From: Streptomyces odonnellii
GTDB lineage: Bacteria > Actinomycetota > Actinomycetes > Streptomycetales > Streptomycetaceae
Direction: 5' to 3'
DNA: 52,210 nt
Assembly: GCF_000981895.1 (NCBI RefSeq)
Contig: NZ_LATD01000111.1
Location: 1 to 52,210, forward strand
Positions 7,048 to 14,643 of the stretch are shown piece after piece (positions within the stretch are counted from its first letter, which is position 1; each line of letters begins with the position of its first letter). Made by a program: the position numbers and the translations under genes. Below the pieces are notes generated by a model. It saw only the letters and a program-made list of their open reading frames with translations, ran no database searches and was not told the origin of the DNA.

Positions 7048-8967
7048 TCGACCGCCATCCTCACCGGCCCCCCGGTCCCCGGATCGCCGCTCGAAGGCCA
7101 TCTGAGGTCGCTGGGTTACGACGTACGGACCGCGCCGGGCGCCGAGGAGGCCCGGAGCCTTCTCGCCTCGGCCCCCGCCACCGAGCGGGTCGCCCTCGTC
7201 GACACCCGTTTCGTCGGCCATGTCCATGCCCTGCGGCTGGGTCTCACCGACCCGCGCTTCCCCGCCGCCGCCGTACCCGGCGCGGTCACCGCGCAGCCCG
7301 GGGCCCGGGCCGCACTGCTGCGCGCCATGACGGCCGTCGCGGACGGCGGCTCACCGGCGCGGGGCGGCACGACCGGACCGCATCGGACCGGTGCCGCCTC
7401 CACCATCGCGTCCACCACCGCGCCCATTGCCGCCTCCGCCACCGTCACCGCCCCGGGCGCCGTCTTCGCCGACCGGGTCGCCGCCGCGCTCGACGCAGAC
7501 GGCCCGGGCGTACACCGCCCCGACCTGGGCTCGCTCGTCGCCGTCGTACCGGCGGACGCCGCCGCCAGGCAACAGGCTGAGAGCGCTCTCAGCGCCGTCG
7601 ACGACGAGGCCGTACGGCTGCGCTCCGCCGTCAAGGCGCGCGACGGCTTCTTCACCACCTTCTGTGTCAGCCCGTACTCCCGGTATCTCGCCCGCTGGTG
7701 CGCCCGCCGCGGTCTGACCCCGAACCAGGTCACCACCGCCTCCCTGCTCACCGCCCTGATCGCCGCCGCCTGCGCGGCGACCGGCACGCGGGGCGGCTTC
7801 GTCGCCGCCGGTGTCCTGCTGCTCCTCTCCTTCGTCCTCGACTGCACCGACGGCCAGCTCGCCCGCTACTCGCTCCAGTACTCCACGCTCGGCGCCTGGC
7901 TGGACGCGACCTTCGACCGCGCCAAGGAGTACGCGTACTACGCGGGCCTCGCACTGGGTGCCGCCCGGGGCGGCGACGACGTCTGGGCACTGGCGCTGGC
8001 CGCGATGGTGCTCCAGACCTGCCGCCATGTCGTCGACTTCGCCTTCAACGAGGCCAACGCCGACGCGACCGCCGCCCCCGGCGGCAAGGCGGTGGCGGGC
8101 ACCCCCACCGCCGCCCTCTCCACCAGGCTCGACAGCGTCGGCTGGACGGTCTGGGCGCGCCGGATGATCGTGCTGCCCATCGGTGAACGCTGGGCGATGA
8201 TCGCCGTACTGACCGCCCTGACCACCCCGCGGACCGTCTTCTACGCGCTCCTGATCGGCTGCGCCTTCGCCGCCTGCTACACCACCGCGGGCCGCGTCCT
8301 ACGCTCGGTGACCCGCAAGGCCGTCCGTACGGAACGGGCGGCACGGGCCCTCGCCGATCTCGCCGACTCCGGACCGCTCGCCGAGGGAGTCGCCGCGCTG
8401 CTGCGCCGCCCGGCCCGTGCGCTCCCCGGCCTGCTGCCGTTTCTGACCGCCTTCGCCGGCGGCGCGGCCCTCGTCGCCACCGCCTCCCTCGCGCCCCTCG
8501 ACAGCCCCTGGCCCGTCGTCGCCGCCCTGGTGTACGTCCTGACCTCGGGCCTCGCCGTCGCCCGCCCACCGGCGGGCGCGCTCGACTGGCTCATTCCGCC
8601 GGTGTTCCGGGCCGCCGAATACGGCACGGTCCTGGTGCTCGCCGCCCGCTCCGAGGTGAACGGAGCCTTGCCCGCGGCTTACGGCCTGGTTGCGGCCGTC
8701 GCCTACCATCACTACGACACGGTGTACCGCATTCGCGGCGGCAGCGGCGCACCGCCCCGGTGGCTCGTCCGCGCGACCGGCGGACACGAGGGCCGGACCC
8801 TGGCGGTGACCGCGCTCGCCGCCGTCCTCGTGACCCGGCAGTCCGCCTTCCCCCTGGCCCTGACGGCGCTCGCCGCCGCCGTCGCACTGGTCGTACTCGC
8901 GGAGTCCATCCGGTTCTGGGTGTCCTCCGGCGCTCCCGCCGTACACGACGAAGGAGAACCCGCATGA
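7045..8967 (+). CDS. DUF5941-type protein with CDP-alcohol phosphotransferase domain
   Basis: A 640-aa membrane protein. The N-terminal 200 residues (STAILTGPPVPGSPLEGHLR onward) are a soluble domain of unknown function found with this family. The central CDP-alcohol phosphotransferase signature is DCTDGQLARYSLQ...GAWLDATFD (about residues 266-292), with all four Asp of DxxDGxxAR..GxxxDxxxD present. Multiple hydrophobic segments follow to the C-terminus. Such enzymes swap CMP of a CDP-activated alcohol for a phosphodiester at the membrane; acceptor and donor here are unknown. Start: CTG 7045, preceded by AAGGAG at 9 nt. It overlaps the next gene by ATGA, as first gene of the 7045-14234 operon. 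Confidence 0.85.
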   Translation: MSTAILTGPPVPGSPLEGHLRSLGYDVRTAPGAEEARSLLASAPATERVALVDTRFVGHVHALRLGLTDPRFPAAAVPGAVTAQPGARAALLRAMTAVADGGSPARGGTTGPHRTGAASTIASTTAPIAASATVTAPGAVFADRVAAALDADGPGVHRPDLGSLVAVVPADAAARQQAESALSAVDDEAVRLRSAVKARDGFFTTFCVSPYSRYLARWCARRGLTPNQVTTASLLTALIAAACAATGTRGGFVAAGVLLLLSFVLDCTDGQLARYSLQYSTLGAWLDATFDRAKEYAYYAGLALGAARGGDDVWALALAAMVLQTCRHVVDFAFNEANADATAAPGGKAVAGTPTAALSTRLDSVGWTVWARRMIVLPIGERWAMIAVLTALTTPRTVFYALLIGCAFAACYTTAGRVLRSVTRKAVRTERAARALADLADSGPLAEGVAALLRRPARALPGLLPFLTAFAGGAALVATASLAPLDSPWPVVAALVYVLTSGLAVARPPAGALDWLIPPVFRAAEYGTVLVLAARSEVNGALPAAYGLVAAVAYHHYDTVYRIRGGSGAPPRWLVRATGGHEGRTLAVTALAAVLVTRQSAFPLALTALAAAVALVVLAESIRFWVSSGAPAVHDEGEPA

Positions 8968-9713
8968 TCGGCCTCGTACTGGCCGCCGGTGCCGGACGGC
9001 GTCTGCGCCCCTACACCGACACGCTTCCGAAGGCCCTCGTGCCCGTCGATCCCGCCGGCGAGGGAACCACCACGGTCCTCGACCTCACCCTGGGCAACTT
9101 CGCCGAGATCGGTCTGACCGAGGCCGCCGTCGTCGTCGGCTACCGCAAGGAGGCCGTCTACGAACGCCGGGCCGGTCTGGAGCGTAGGTACGGGCTGAAG
9201 CTCACCCTCGTCGACAACGACAAGGCCGAGGAGTGGAACAACGCCTACTCCCTCTGGTGCGCCCGCGATGTCCTCGCCCAGGGCGTGATCCTCGCCAACG
9301 GCGACACCGTGCACCCCGTCTCCGTGGAGCAGACGCTGCTCGCCGCCCGCGGCGGGAACCGGCGCATCATCCTCGCCCTCGACACGGTCAAGCGCCTCGC
9401 CGACGAGGAGATGAAGGTCGTCACGGACGGCGCGAAGGGCGTACGCCGGATCACCAAGCTGATGGACCCGGCCATCGCCACCGGCGAGTACATCGGCGTC
9501 ACCCTCATCGAGCCGAGCGCCGCCGCGGATCTAGCCGACGCCCTGCGCACCACCTTCGAACGCGACCCCGACCTCTACTACGAGGACGGCTACCAGGAGC
9601 TGGTCGACCGCGGCTTCACCCTCGACGTGGCCCCCATCGGCGACATCCCCTGGGTCGAGATCGACAACCACGACGACCTCGCGAAGGGCCGTGAGATCGC
9701 GTGCCAGTACTGA
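8964..9713 (+). CDS. LicC-like sugar/alcohol-phosphate nucleotidyltransferase
   Basis: A 249-aa nucleotidyltransferase starting at ATG 8964, overlapping the previous stop. The N-terminal signature LAAGAGRRLRPYTDTLPKAL matches the GxGxR...P...PK nucleotide-binding loop. AEEWNNAYSLWCARD and ILANGDTVHP resemble the CTP:phosphocholine cytidylyltransferase LicC, and IPWVEIDNHDDLAKGREI is the typical metal-binding end. It probably makes a CDP-activated polyol or amino alcohol for the flanking CDP-alcohol phosphotransferases. Whether the substrate is glycerol-1-phosphate (made next door), phosphocholine or a sugar phosphate cannot be decided here. Confidence 0.85.
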   Translation: MIGLVLAAGAGRRLRPYTDTLPKALVPVDPAGEGTTTVLDLTLGNFAEIGLTEAAVVVGYRKEAVYERRAGLERRYGLKLTLVDNDKAEEWNNAYSLWCARDVLAQGVILANGDTVHPVSVEQTLLAARGGNRRIILALDTVKRLADEEMKVVTDGAKGVRRITKLMDPAIATGEYIGVTLIEPSAAADLADALRTTFERDPDLYYEDGYQELVDRGFTLDVAPIGDIPWVEIDNHDDLAKGREIACQY

Positions 9714-10762
9714 CCCGGCTCATCCCCTCCCCGGTCGTCGTCGACATCAGCCCCGGCGCCCTCGACGATCTCGCCGGTCTCCTCGCGGACCAGCGGATCT
9801 CCAGCTCGGGACGGGTCGCCATCGCGGTCAGCGGCGGCTCGGGAAAGGCCCTGCGCACCCGCCTGGAGCCGGTCCTGCCCGACGCCGACTGGTACCAGGT
9901 GGCCAACGGCACCATCGACTCCGCGGTCCGGCTCGCCGACGGCATCAAGGGCAAGCGGTACGACGCGGTGGTCGGCCTCGGCGGCGGCAAGATCATCGAC
10001 GTGGCGAAGTACGCGGCGGCCCGGGTGGGCCTGCCCATGGTCGCCGTCGCGACCAACCTCGCGCACGACGGGATCTGCTCCCCGGTCGCCACCCTGGACA
10101 ACGACAACGGCCGCGGCTCGTACGGTGTCCCCACCCCCATCGCGATCGTCGTCGACCTCGATGTCATCCGCGACGCCCCGATCCGGTTCATCCGCTCCGG
10201 CATCGGCGACGCCGTCTCCAACATCTCCGCCATCGCCGACTGGGAGCTGTCGCACGGCATCAACGGCGAGCCGGTCGACGGTCTTGCCGCCGCCATGGCC
10301 CGTACCGCCGGCGAAGCCGTGCTGCGCCACCCCGGCGGCGCCGGTGACGACGAGTTCCTCACCGTGCTCGCCGAGGCACTGGTCCTCACCGGCATCGCCA
10401 TGTCCATCAGCGGCGACACCCGCCCCTCCTCCGGTGCCTGCCACGAGATCAGCCACGCCTTCGACCTGCTCCATCCCAGGCGCTGCGCGCTGCACGGCGA
10501 GCAGGTCGGCCTCGGCGCCGCCTTCGCCATGCATCTGCGCGGCGCCCACGAGGAGTCACAGCTCTTCACCGAGGTGCTGCACCGGCACGGGCTCCCCGTG
10601 CTGCCCGACGAGATCGGCTTCTCCGCCGAGGAGTTCGTCCAGGCCGTCGCCTATGCCCCGCAGACCCGCCCCGGCCGTTTCACCATCCTCGAACACCTCG
10701 ACCTGTCCACCGACCAGATCAGGGACGCGTACGCCGACTATGCCAAGACCATCAGTAGCTGA
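9701..10762 (+). CDS. Glycerol-1-phosphate dehydrogenase-like iron-containing alcohol dehydrogenase
   Basis: A 353-aa member of the iron/zinc alcohol dehydrogenase superfamily, closest by motif to the EgsA/AraM glycerol-1-phosphate dehydrogenases. NAD-binding GLGGGKIIDVAKY (about residues 92-104); substrate loop NLAHDGICSP (119-128), which parallels the SHDGIASP of archaeal enzymes; metal ligands likely D170 (SGIGDAVS), H248 (GACHEISH) and H265 (CALHGEQ). It would reduce dihydroxyacetone phosphate to sn-glycerol-1-phosphate. GTG 9701 overlaps the nucleotidyltransferase by 13 bp, implying coupled translation. Other polyol-phosphate dehydrogenases of the superfamily, or a 2-deoxy-scyllo-inosose-like enzyme, are alternatives. 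Confidence 0.82.
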   Translation: MPVLTRLIPSPVVVDISPGALDDLAGLLADQRISSSGRVAIAVSGGSGKALRTRLEPVLPDADWYQVANGTIDSAVRLADGIKGKRYDAVVGLGGGKIIDVAKYAAARVGLPMVAVATNLAHDGICSPVATLDNDNGRGSYGVPTPIAIVVDLDVIRDAPIRFIRSGIGDAVSNISAIADWELSHGINGEPVDGLAAAMARTAGEAVLRHPGGAGDDEFLTVLAEALVLTGIAMSISGDTRPSSGACHEISHAFDLLHPRRCALHGEQVGLGAAFAMHLRGAHEESQLFTEVLHRHGLPVLPDEIGFSAEEFVQAVAYAPQTRPGRFTILEHLDLSTDQIRDAYADYAKTISS

Positions 10763-11525
10763 ACTCCGCCCGGTCGTGCACCCGGAGGGTGTGAAGGACC
10801 GGCGCAGCGGAGAGCACTGGGCCGGGCGCCTGTACATGCGGGAGATCTCGCTGCACATCGACCCGTACCTGGTGAACACCCGGATAACGCCCAACCAGCT
10901 CACCTATCTCATGGTGGTCGTGGGGGTCCTCGGCGGCGCCGCGCTGCTGCTGCCCGGGCTCACCGGCGCGATCCTCGCGGCGGTCCTGTTCCAGATCTAT
11001 CTGCTGCTCGACTGCGTCGACGGCGAGGTGGCCCGCTGGCGCAAGCAGACTTCCATCACGGGTGTCTATCTGGACCGGGTCGGCCACTACCTCTGCGAGG
11101 CCGCCCTGCTGATCGGCTTCGGTGTGCGCGGCGCCGATGTCTTCCACCAGAACGGCAGCGCCACCAACTGGCTGTGGGCCTTCCTCGGTACGCTCGCCGC
11201 CCTCGGCGCGATCCTGATCAAGGCCGAGACCGACCTGGTCGACGTGGCCAGACAGCGCAGCGGCCTGCCCGCCGTCAAGGACGAGGCGTCCGTGCCCCGC
11301 TCCTCCGGTCTGGCCCTCGCCCGCAGGGCCGCGGCCATGCTCAAGTTCCACCGGCTCGTCGGTGGGATCGAGGCCAGTCTCTTCATCCTGGTCGTGGCCG
11401 TCCTCGACACGGCCCGCGGCGATCTGTTCTTCACCCGGCTCGGCATCGCGGTCCTGGCCGGTATCGCCGTCGTACAGACCCTGCTGCACCTGGTCTCCAT
11501 CCTGGCGTCGAGCAGGCTGAGGTGA
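10740..11525 (+). CDS. CDP-alcohol phosphotransferase with variant motif (D4 to His)
   Basis: A 261-aa membrane enzyme starting at ATG 10740 (MPRPSVAELRPVVHPEG), inside the previous gene's last 23 bp. The CDP-alcohol phosphotransferase motif reads DCVDGEVAR...GVYLDRVGHY (about residues 92-117): three aspartates are kept, but the fourth, usually the catalytic base, is His. The cytosolic N-terminus is followed by several hydrophobic helices. It presumably acts in tandem with the 7045 enzyme, perhaps as a priming versus polymerising pair; this is inference. The following GT2 gene overlaps it by GTGA. Confidence 0.85.
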   Translation: MPRPSVAELRPVVHPEGVKDRRSGEHWAGRLYMREISLHIDPYLVNTRITPNQLTYLMVVVGVLGGAALLLPGLTGAILAAVLFQIYLLLDCVDGEVARWRKQTSITGVYLDRVGHYLCEAALLIGFGVRGADVFHQNGSATNWLWAFLGTLAALGAILIKAETDLVDVARQRSGLPAVKDEASVPRSSGLALARRAAAMLKFHRLVGGIEASLFILVVAVLDTARGDLFFTRLGIAVLAGIAVVQTLLHLVSILASSRLR

Positions 11526-12403
11526 GCGATGTGCGGCTCGGCGCGGTGATCATCACGATGGGTGACCGCCCCGCCGAGCTGCGCGCGCTGCTGGCCTCGG
11601 TCGCGGGCCAGGAGGGCGACCCGGTCGAGATCGTCGTGGTCGGGAACGGCGCCCCGGTGGGCGACGTCGCCGCCGGGGTACGGACCGTCGAGCTGCCCGA
11701 GAACCTGGGTATCCCGGGCGGCCGCAATGTCGGTATCGAGGCCTTCGGGCCCGCCGGCTCCGCGGTCGACGTCCTGCTCTTCCTCGACGACGACGGCCGG
11801 CTCCCGGACCCCGGCACCGCCGAGCTGATCCGCGCGGCCTTCGCGGCCGATCCGGTGCTCGGGATCGTCAGCTTCCGGATCGCCGACCCGGAGACCGGTC
11901 TCACCCAGCGCCGCCATGTCCCGCGGCTGCGCGCCTCCGACCCGCTGCGGTCGTCCCGGGTGACGACCTTCCTCGGCGGGGCCAACGCCGTACGGACCAG
12001 GGTCCTCGCCGAGGTCGGCCCGCTGCCCGGCGGTTTCTTCTACGCCCATGAGGAGACCGATCTCGCCTGGCGGGCCCTGGACGCGGGCTGGATGATCGAC
12101 TACCGCGCGGACATGGTGCTCAGCCATCCAGCGACCGAGCCCTCCCGGCACGCGGCCTACCACCGTATGGTGGCCCGTAACCGGGTCTGGCTCGCCCGCC
12201 GGAATCTGCCCGCGCCGTTCGTACCGCTCTATCTCGGGGTGTGGCTGCTGCTCGCCCTCGTACGGCGCCCCTCGCTGCCCGCGCTGAGGGCCTGGCTCGG
12301 AGGGTTCCGGGAGGGCTGGTCGACCCCGTGCGGACCGCGCCGCCCCATGAAGTGGCGTACGGTGTGGCGGCTGACCCGGCTGGGCCGACCGCCTGTCATC
12401 TGA
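11522..12403 (+). CDS. GT2 family glycosyltransferase
   Basis: A 293-aa GT-A glycosyltransferase starting at GTG 11522. Features: GAVIITMGDRPAELRALL (N-terminal beta strand), NLGIPGGRNVGIEA, LLFLDDDGRLP (DxD-like metal site, about residues 82-92), GGANAVRTRVL, and FFYAHEETDLAWRAL (acceptor/base ED motif). It is rhamnosyl/galactosyl-transferase like, cytoplasmic and probably membrane associated through its C-terminal hydrophobic LYLGVWLLLALV. It would decorate or build the carrier-linked glycan exported by the next two gene products. Confidence 0.88.
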   Translation: MSDVRLGAVIITMGDRPAELRALLASVAGQEGDPVEIVVVGNGAPVGDVAAGVRTVELPENLGIPGGRNVGIEAFGPAGSAVDVLLFLDDDGRLPDPGTAELIRAAFAADPVLGIVSFRIADPETGLTQRRHVPRLRASDPLRSSRVTTFLGGANAVRTRVLAEVGPLPGGFFYAHEETDLAWRALDAGWMIDYRADMVLSHPATEPSRHAAYHRMVARNRVWLARRNLPAPFVPLYLGVWLLLALVRRPSLPALRAWLGGFREGWSTPCGPRRPMKWRTVWRLTRLGRPPVI

Positions 12404-12486
12404 CAAGCTTCGGATCTGAGAGCATCACTCTACGACCTGCCCCCGGGGCCTGGCCGTCCGTGCCGGTGCCCGTCCGGCTGCGCATC

Positions 12487-12505
12487 TTGAAGACGAAAGT
12501 TTCAA
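12487..12505. promoter_or_regulatory. Operator-like inverted repeat at the tagG-type ribosome site
   Basis: TTGAA-N9-TTCAA, with an inner GAAA-G-TTTC at 12495-12503, lies directly before GTG 12509. It resembles small LacI-type operators (CGAAA-N-TTTCG) with one mismatch. The position would occlude ribosome loading or transcription; the evidence is only the symmetry. Confidence 0.35.
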
Positions 12506-12508
12506 CTT

Positions 12509-13438
12509 GTGAGTGACACAACCCAAGAGGGCGCGATCGCCGTGAGCGCCCCGCCGTCGTCCGACGACGGTCTGACCCCGGCGGAGCTCGCCGCGAAGTA
12601 CGGCCTGTCCGTGAGCGGCGCCCGGCCGGGACTGGCCGAGTATGTGCGGCAGCTCTGGGGCCGGCGCCACTTCATCCTGGCCTTCTCCTCGGCGAAGCTC
12701 ACGGCCCAGTACAGCCAGGCCAAGCTGGGCCAGCTCTGGCAGGTGGCGACGCCCCTGCTCAATGCCCTGGTGTACTACTTGATCTTCGGTCTGATCCTGG
12801 GCACCAGGAAGGGCATCCCCCAGGAGGTCTTCGTCCCGTTCCTGGTCACCGGTGTCTTCGTCTTTACCTTCACCCAGAGTTCGGTGATGGCCGGTGTCCG
12901 TGCGATCTCCGGCAATCTGGGGCTGGTGCGGGCCCTGCACTTCCCCCGGGCCTCACTGCCGATCTCCTTCTCGCTCCAGCAGCTCCAGCAGCTCCTCTAC
13001 TCGATGGTCGTGCTGGTCGCCGTGGCCGTTGCCTTCGGCAGCTATCCGCGGCTGAGCTGGCTGATCGTGGTGCCCGCGCTGACGCTCCAGTTCGTCTTCA
13101 ACACCGGGCTGGCCCTGATCATGGCGAGGCTCGGCAGCAAGACCCCGGACCTGGCGCAGCTCATGCCGTTCGTGATGCGCACCTGGATGTACGCCTCGGG
13201 CGTGATGTTCTCCATCCCGGTGATGCTCAAGGACAGGCCGGCCTGGATCGCGGACGTGCTCCAGTACAACCCCGCCGCCATCTACATGGACCTCGTGAGG
13301 TACGCGCTGATCGACGGTTACGGCTCGTCGAACCTGCCCGCGCACGTCTGGTTCGCCGCTCTGGTGTGGGCCGTGCTGCTGGGCGTCGTCGGCTTCGTGT
13401 ACTTCTGGAAGGCTGAGGAACGGTACGGGCGTGGCTGA
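12509..13438 (+). CDS. ABC-2 type polysaccharide/teichoic acid exporter, permease (TagG-like)
   Basis: A 309-aa permease starting at GTG 12509. A hydrophilic N-terminus of about 55 residues contains the amphipathic LAEYVRQLWGRRHFILAFS that precedes TM1 in TagG/RfbA permeases. YSQAKLGQLWQVATPLLNALVYYLIF opens the membrane part, and about six transmembrane helices follow. LQYNPAAIYMDLVRYALI is the characteristic re-entrant segment near the end. With the ATPase encoded next it should flip a lipid-linked glycopolymer across the cytoplasmic membrane. The Shine-Dalgarno is weak (GAAAG). It is separated from the GT2 gene by 105 bp, the only sizeable gap in this operon. Confidence 0.9.
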   Translation: MSDTTQEGAIAVSAPPSSDDGLTPAELAAKYGLSVSGARPGLAEYVRQLWGRRHFILAFSSAKLTAQYSQAKLGQLWQVATPLLNALVYYLIFGLILGTRKGIPQEVFVPFLVTGVFVFTFTQSSVMAGVRAISGNLGLVRALHFPRASLPISFSLQQLQQLLYSMVVLVAVAVAFGSYPRLSWLIVVPALTLQFVFNTGLALIMARLGSKTPDLAQLMPFVMRTWMYASGVMFSIPVMLKDRPAWIADVLQYNPAAIYMDLVRYALIDGYGSSNLPAHVWFAALVWAVLLGVVGFVYFWKAEERYGRG

Positions 13439-14234
13439 CGAGAACGACGACATCAACGGCAACAGGCAGGGACGCATCCCCACCGTCATCGCCGACGAGG
13501 TGCACATCGTGTACCGGGTCAACGGCGGGGGCGGAGGGAAGGGCAGCGCCACCGCGGCGCTGAGCCGGATACTCCGCCGCGGCAAGGGCGAGGCGCGCGG
13601 AGTCCGCAAGGTCCATGCCGTACGGGGCGTCTCCTTCACGGCGTACCGCGGCGAGGCGATCGGCCTGATCGGCACCAACGGGTCCGGCAAGTCGACGCTG
13701 CTGCGGGCGATCGCGGGCCTGCTGCCCACCGAGAGCGGCAAGGTCTACACCGACGGCCAGCCCTCGCTGCTCGGGGTGAACGCCGCGCTGATGAACGATC
13801 TGACCGGCGAGCGCAATGTGATCCTCGGCGGGCTGGCGATGGGCATGACCCGCGAGCAGATCAAGGACCGGTACCAGGGCATCGTCGACTTCTCCGGCAT
13901 CAACGAGAAGGGCGACTTCATCACGCTCCCGATGCGGACGTACTCCTCGGGCATGGCCGCCAGGCTCCGGTTCTCCATCGCCGCCGCCAAGGACCATGAC
14001 GTCCTGATGATCGACGAGGCGCTGGCCACCGGCGACCGCAAGTTCCAGATCCGCTCCGAGCAGCGGATCCGCGAACTGCGCAAGGAGGCCGGCACGGTCT
14101 TCCTCGTCAGCCACAGCAACAAGTCGATCCGGGACACGTGCGACCGCGTTCTCTGGCTGGAGAAGGGCGAACTCCTGATGGACGGCCCGACCGACGAGGT
14201 CATCAAGGCGTACGAGAAGGAGACGGGCAAGTAG
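13431..14234 (+). CDS. ABC transporter ATPase for polysaccharide/teichoic acid export (TagH-like)
   Basis: A 267-aa ATPase overlapping the permease by 8 bp (GTG 13431). Walker A GLIGTNGSGKSTLL (about residues 78-91), signature YSSGMAARLRFS (about 166-177), Walker B HDVLMIDEALATGD, H-loop VSHSNKSI. The spacing and the VYRVNGGGGGKGS insertion before the Walker A region fit the TagH/KpsT subfamily; the long C-terminal glycan-binding extension of some O-antigen ATPases is absent, since the protein ends soon after AYEKETGK. Last gene of the operon, followed at once by a terminator. Confidence 0.93.
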   Translation: MADENDDINGNRQGRIPTVIADEVHIVYRVNGGGGGKGSATAALSRILRRGKGEARGVRKVHAVRGVSFTAYRGEAIGLIGTNGSGKSTLLRAIAGLLPTESGKVYTDGQPSLLGVNAALMNDLTGERNVILGGLAMGMTREQIKDRYQGIVDFSGINEKGDFITLPMRTYSSGMAARLRFSIAAAKDHDVLMIDEALATGDRKFQIRSEQRIRELRKEAGTVFLVSHSNKSIRDTCDRVLWLEKGELLMDGPTDEVIKAYEKETGK

Positions 14235-14239
14235 CCCCG

Positions 14240-14272
14240 AGGCCCCCGCCGGATCGCTCCGGACGGGGGCCT
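14240..14272 (+). terminator. Strong terminator after the exporter operon
   Basis: AGGCCCCCG at 14240-14248 pairs with CGGGGGCCT at 14264-14272, and CCGGA/TCCGG pair inside, giving a 14-bp interrupted stem with a 4-nt loop, followed by TTG. It starts 6 bp beyond the stop codon. Confidence 0.85.
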
Positions 14273-14411
14273 TTGCCGCGCAGACCGTTCGCTTTCCGCC
14301 GCCGGTATTCGGTCACTGACCGTCAAGGAATGGTCAAGTCCCGGGCGGGCGGGGAAGGTTGGCCGTCATTGCAGCGCTTTTGTAATGCGCGCAATACCCC
14401 GGAGGGATGCA

Positions 14412-14430
14412 CTTAGTTGTACAACGTAAG
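14412..14430. promoter_or_regulatory. Operator-like near-palindrome upstream of the hopanoid operon
   Basis: CTTAGTTGTACAACGTAAG is symmetrical about its TTGTACAA core apart from the C/G next to each outer CTTA/TAAG. It lies in the 308-bp gene-free stretch 14273-14580 that must contain the operon promoter. The form suits a MarR- or TetR-type dimer; no regulator is identified. Confidence 0.5.
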
Positions 14431-14487
14431 CTGTGCTGGTGCTGATTCGCGGCAAGTGGGGCGATACCCCCTGAGTACCTCGTCCGC

Positions 14488-14503
14488 GAAGGCGGCGGCC
14501 TTC
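14488..14503 (+). promoter_or_regulatory. Possible attenuator hairpin in the hopanoid leader
   Basis: GAAGGC at 14488-14493 pairs with GCCTTC at 14498-14503 (4-nt loop) and is followed by TTTA. It is short but positioned between the operator-like site and the 20-codon leader ORF. Apart from this and the site at 14412, nothing else is seen in 14273-14580. Confidence 0.3.
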
Positions 14504-14580
14504 TTTACTCGGAAGGACGGGCGGCGTGTCCGAAATGGGATGTATTGGGTCAGCAGTGTAGAACGGGAGGTGTGACGGCA

Positions 14581-14643
14581 ATGACGGGAAATCTCCAGCC
14601 CCGCGAGGGTTGCGCCGTCCCCGTGCCGGGCAGCCGGCAGTGA
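14581..14643 (+). CDS. 20-aa leader ORF translationally coupled to hpnC
   Basis: ATG 14581 is preceded by a strong Shine-Dalgarno (GGGAGGTG about 8 nt upstream). The ORF encodes MTGNLQPREGCAVPVPGSRQ and stops at TGA 14641-14643, whose last A is the first base of the hpnC ATG. hpnC itself has no obvious ribosome site, so ribosomes ending here probably re-initiate on hpnC. Whether the peptide itself matters is unknown. Confidence 0.5.
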   Translation: MTGNLQPREGCAVPVPGSRQ

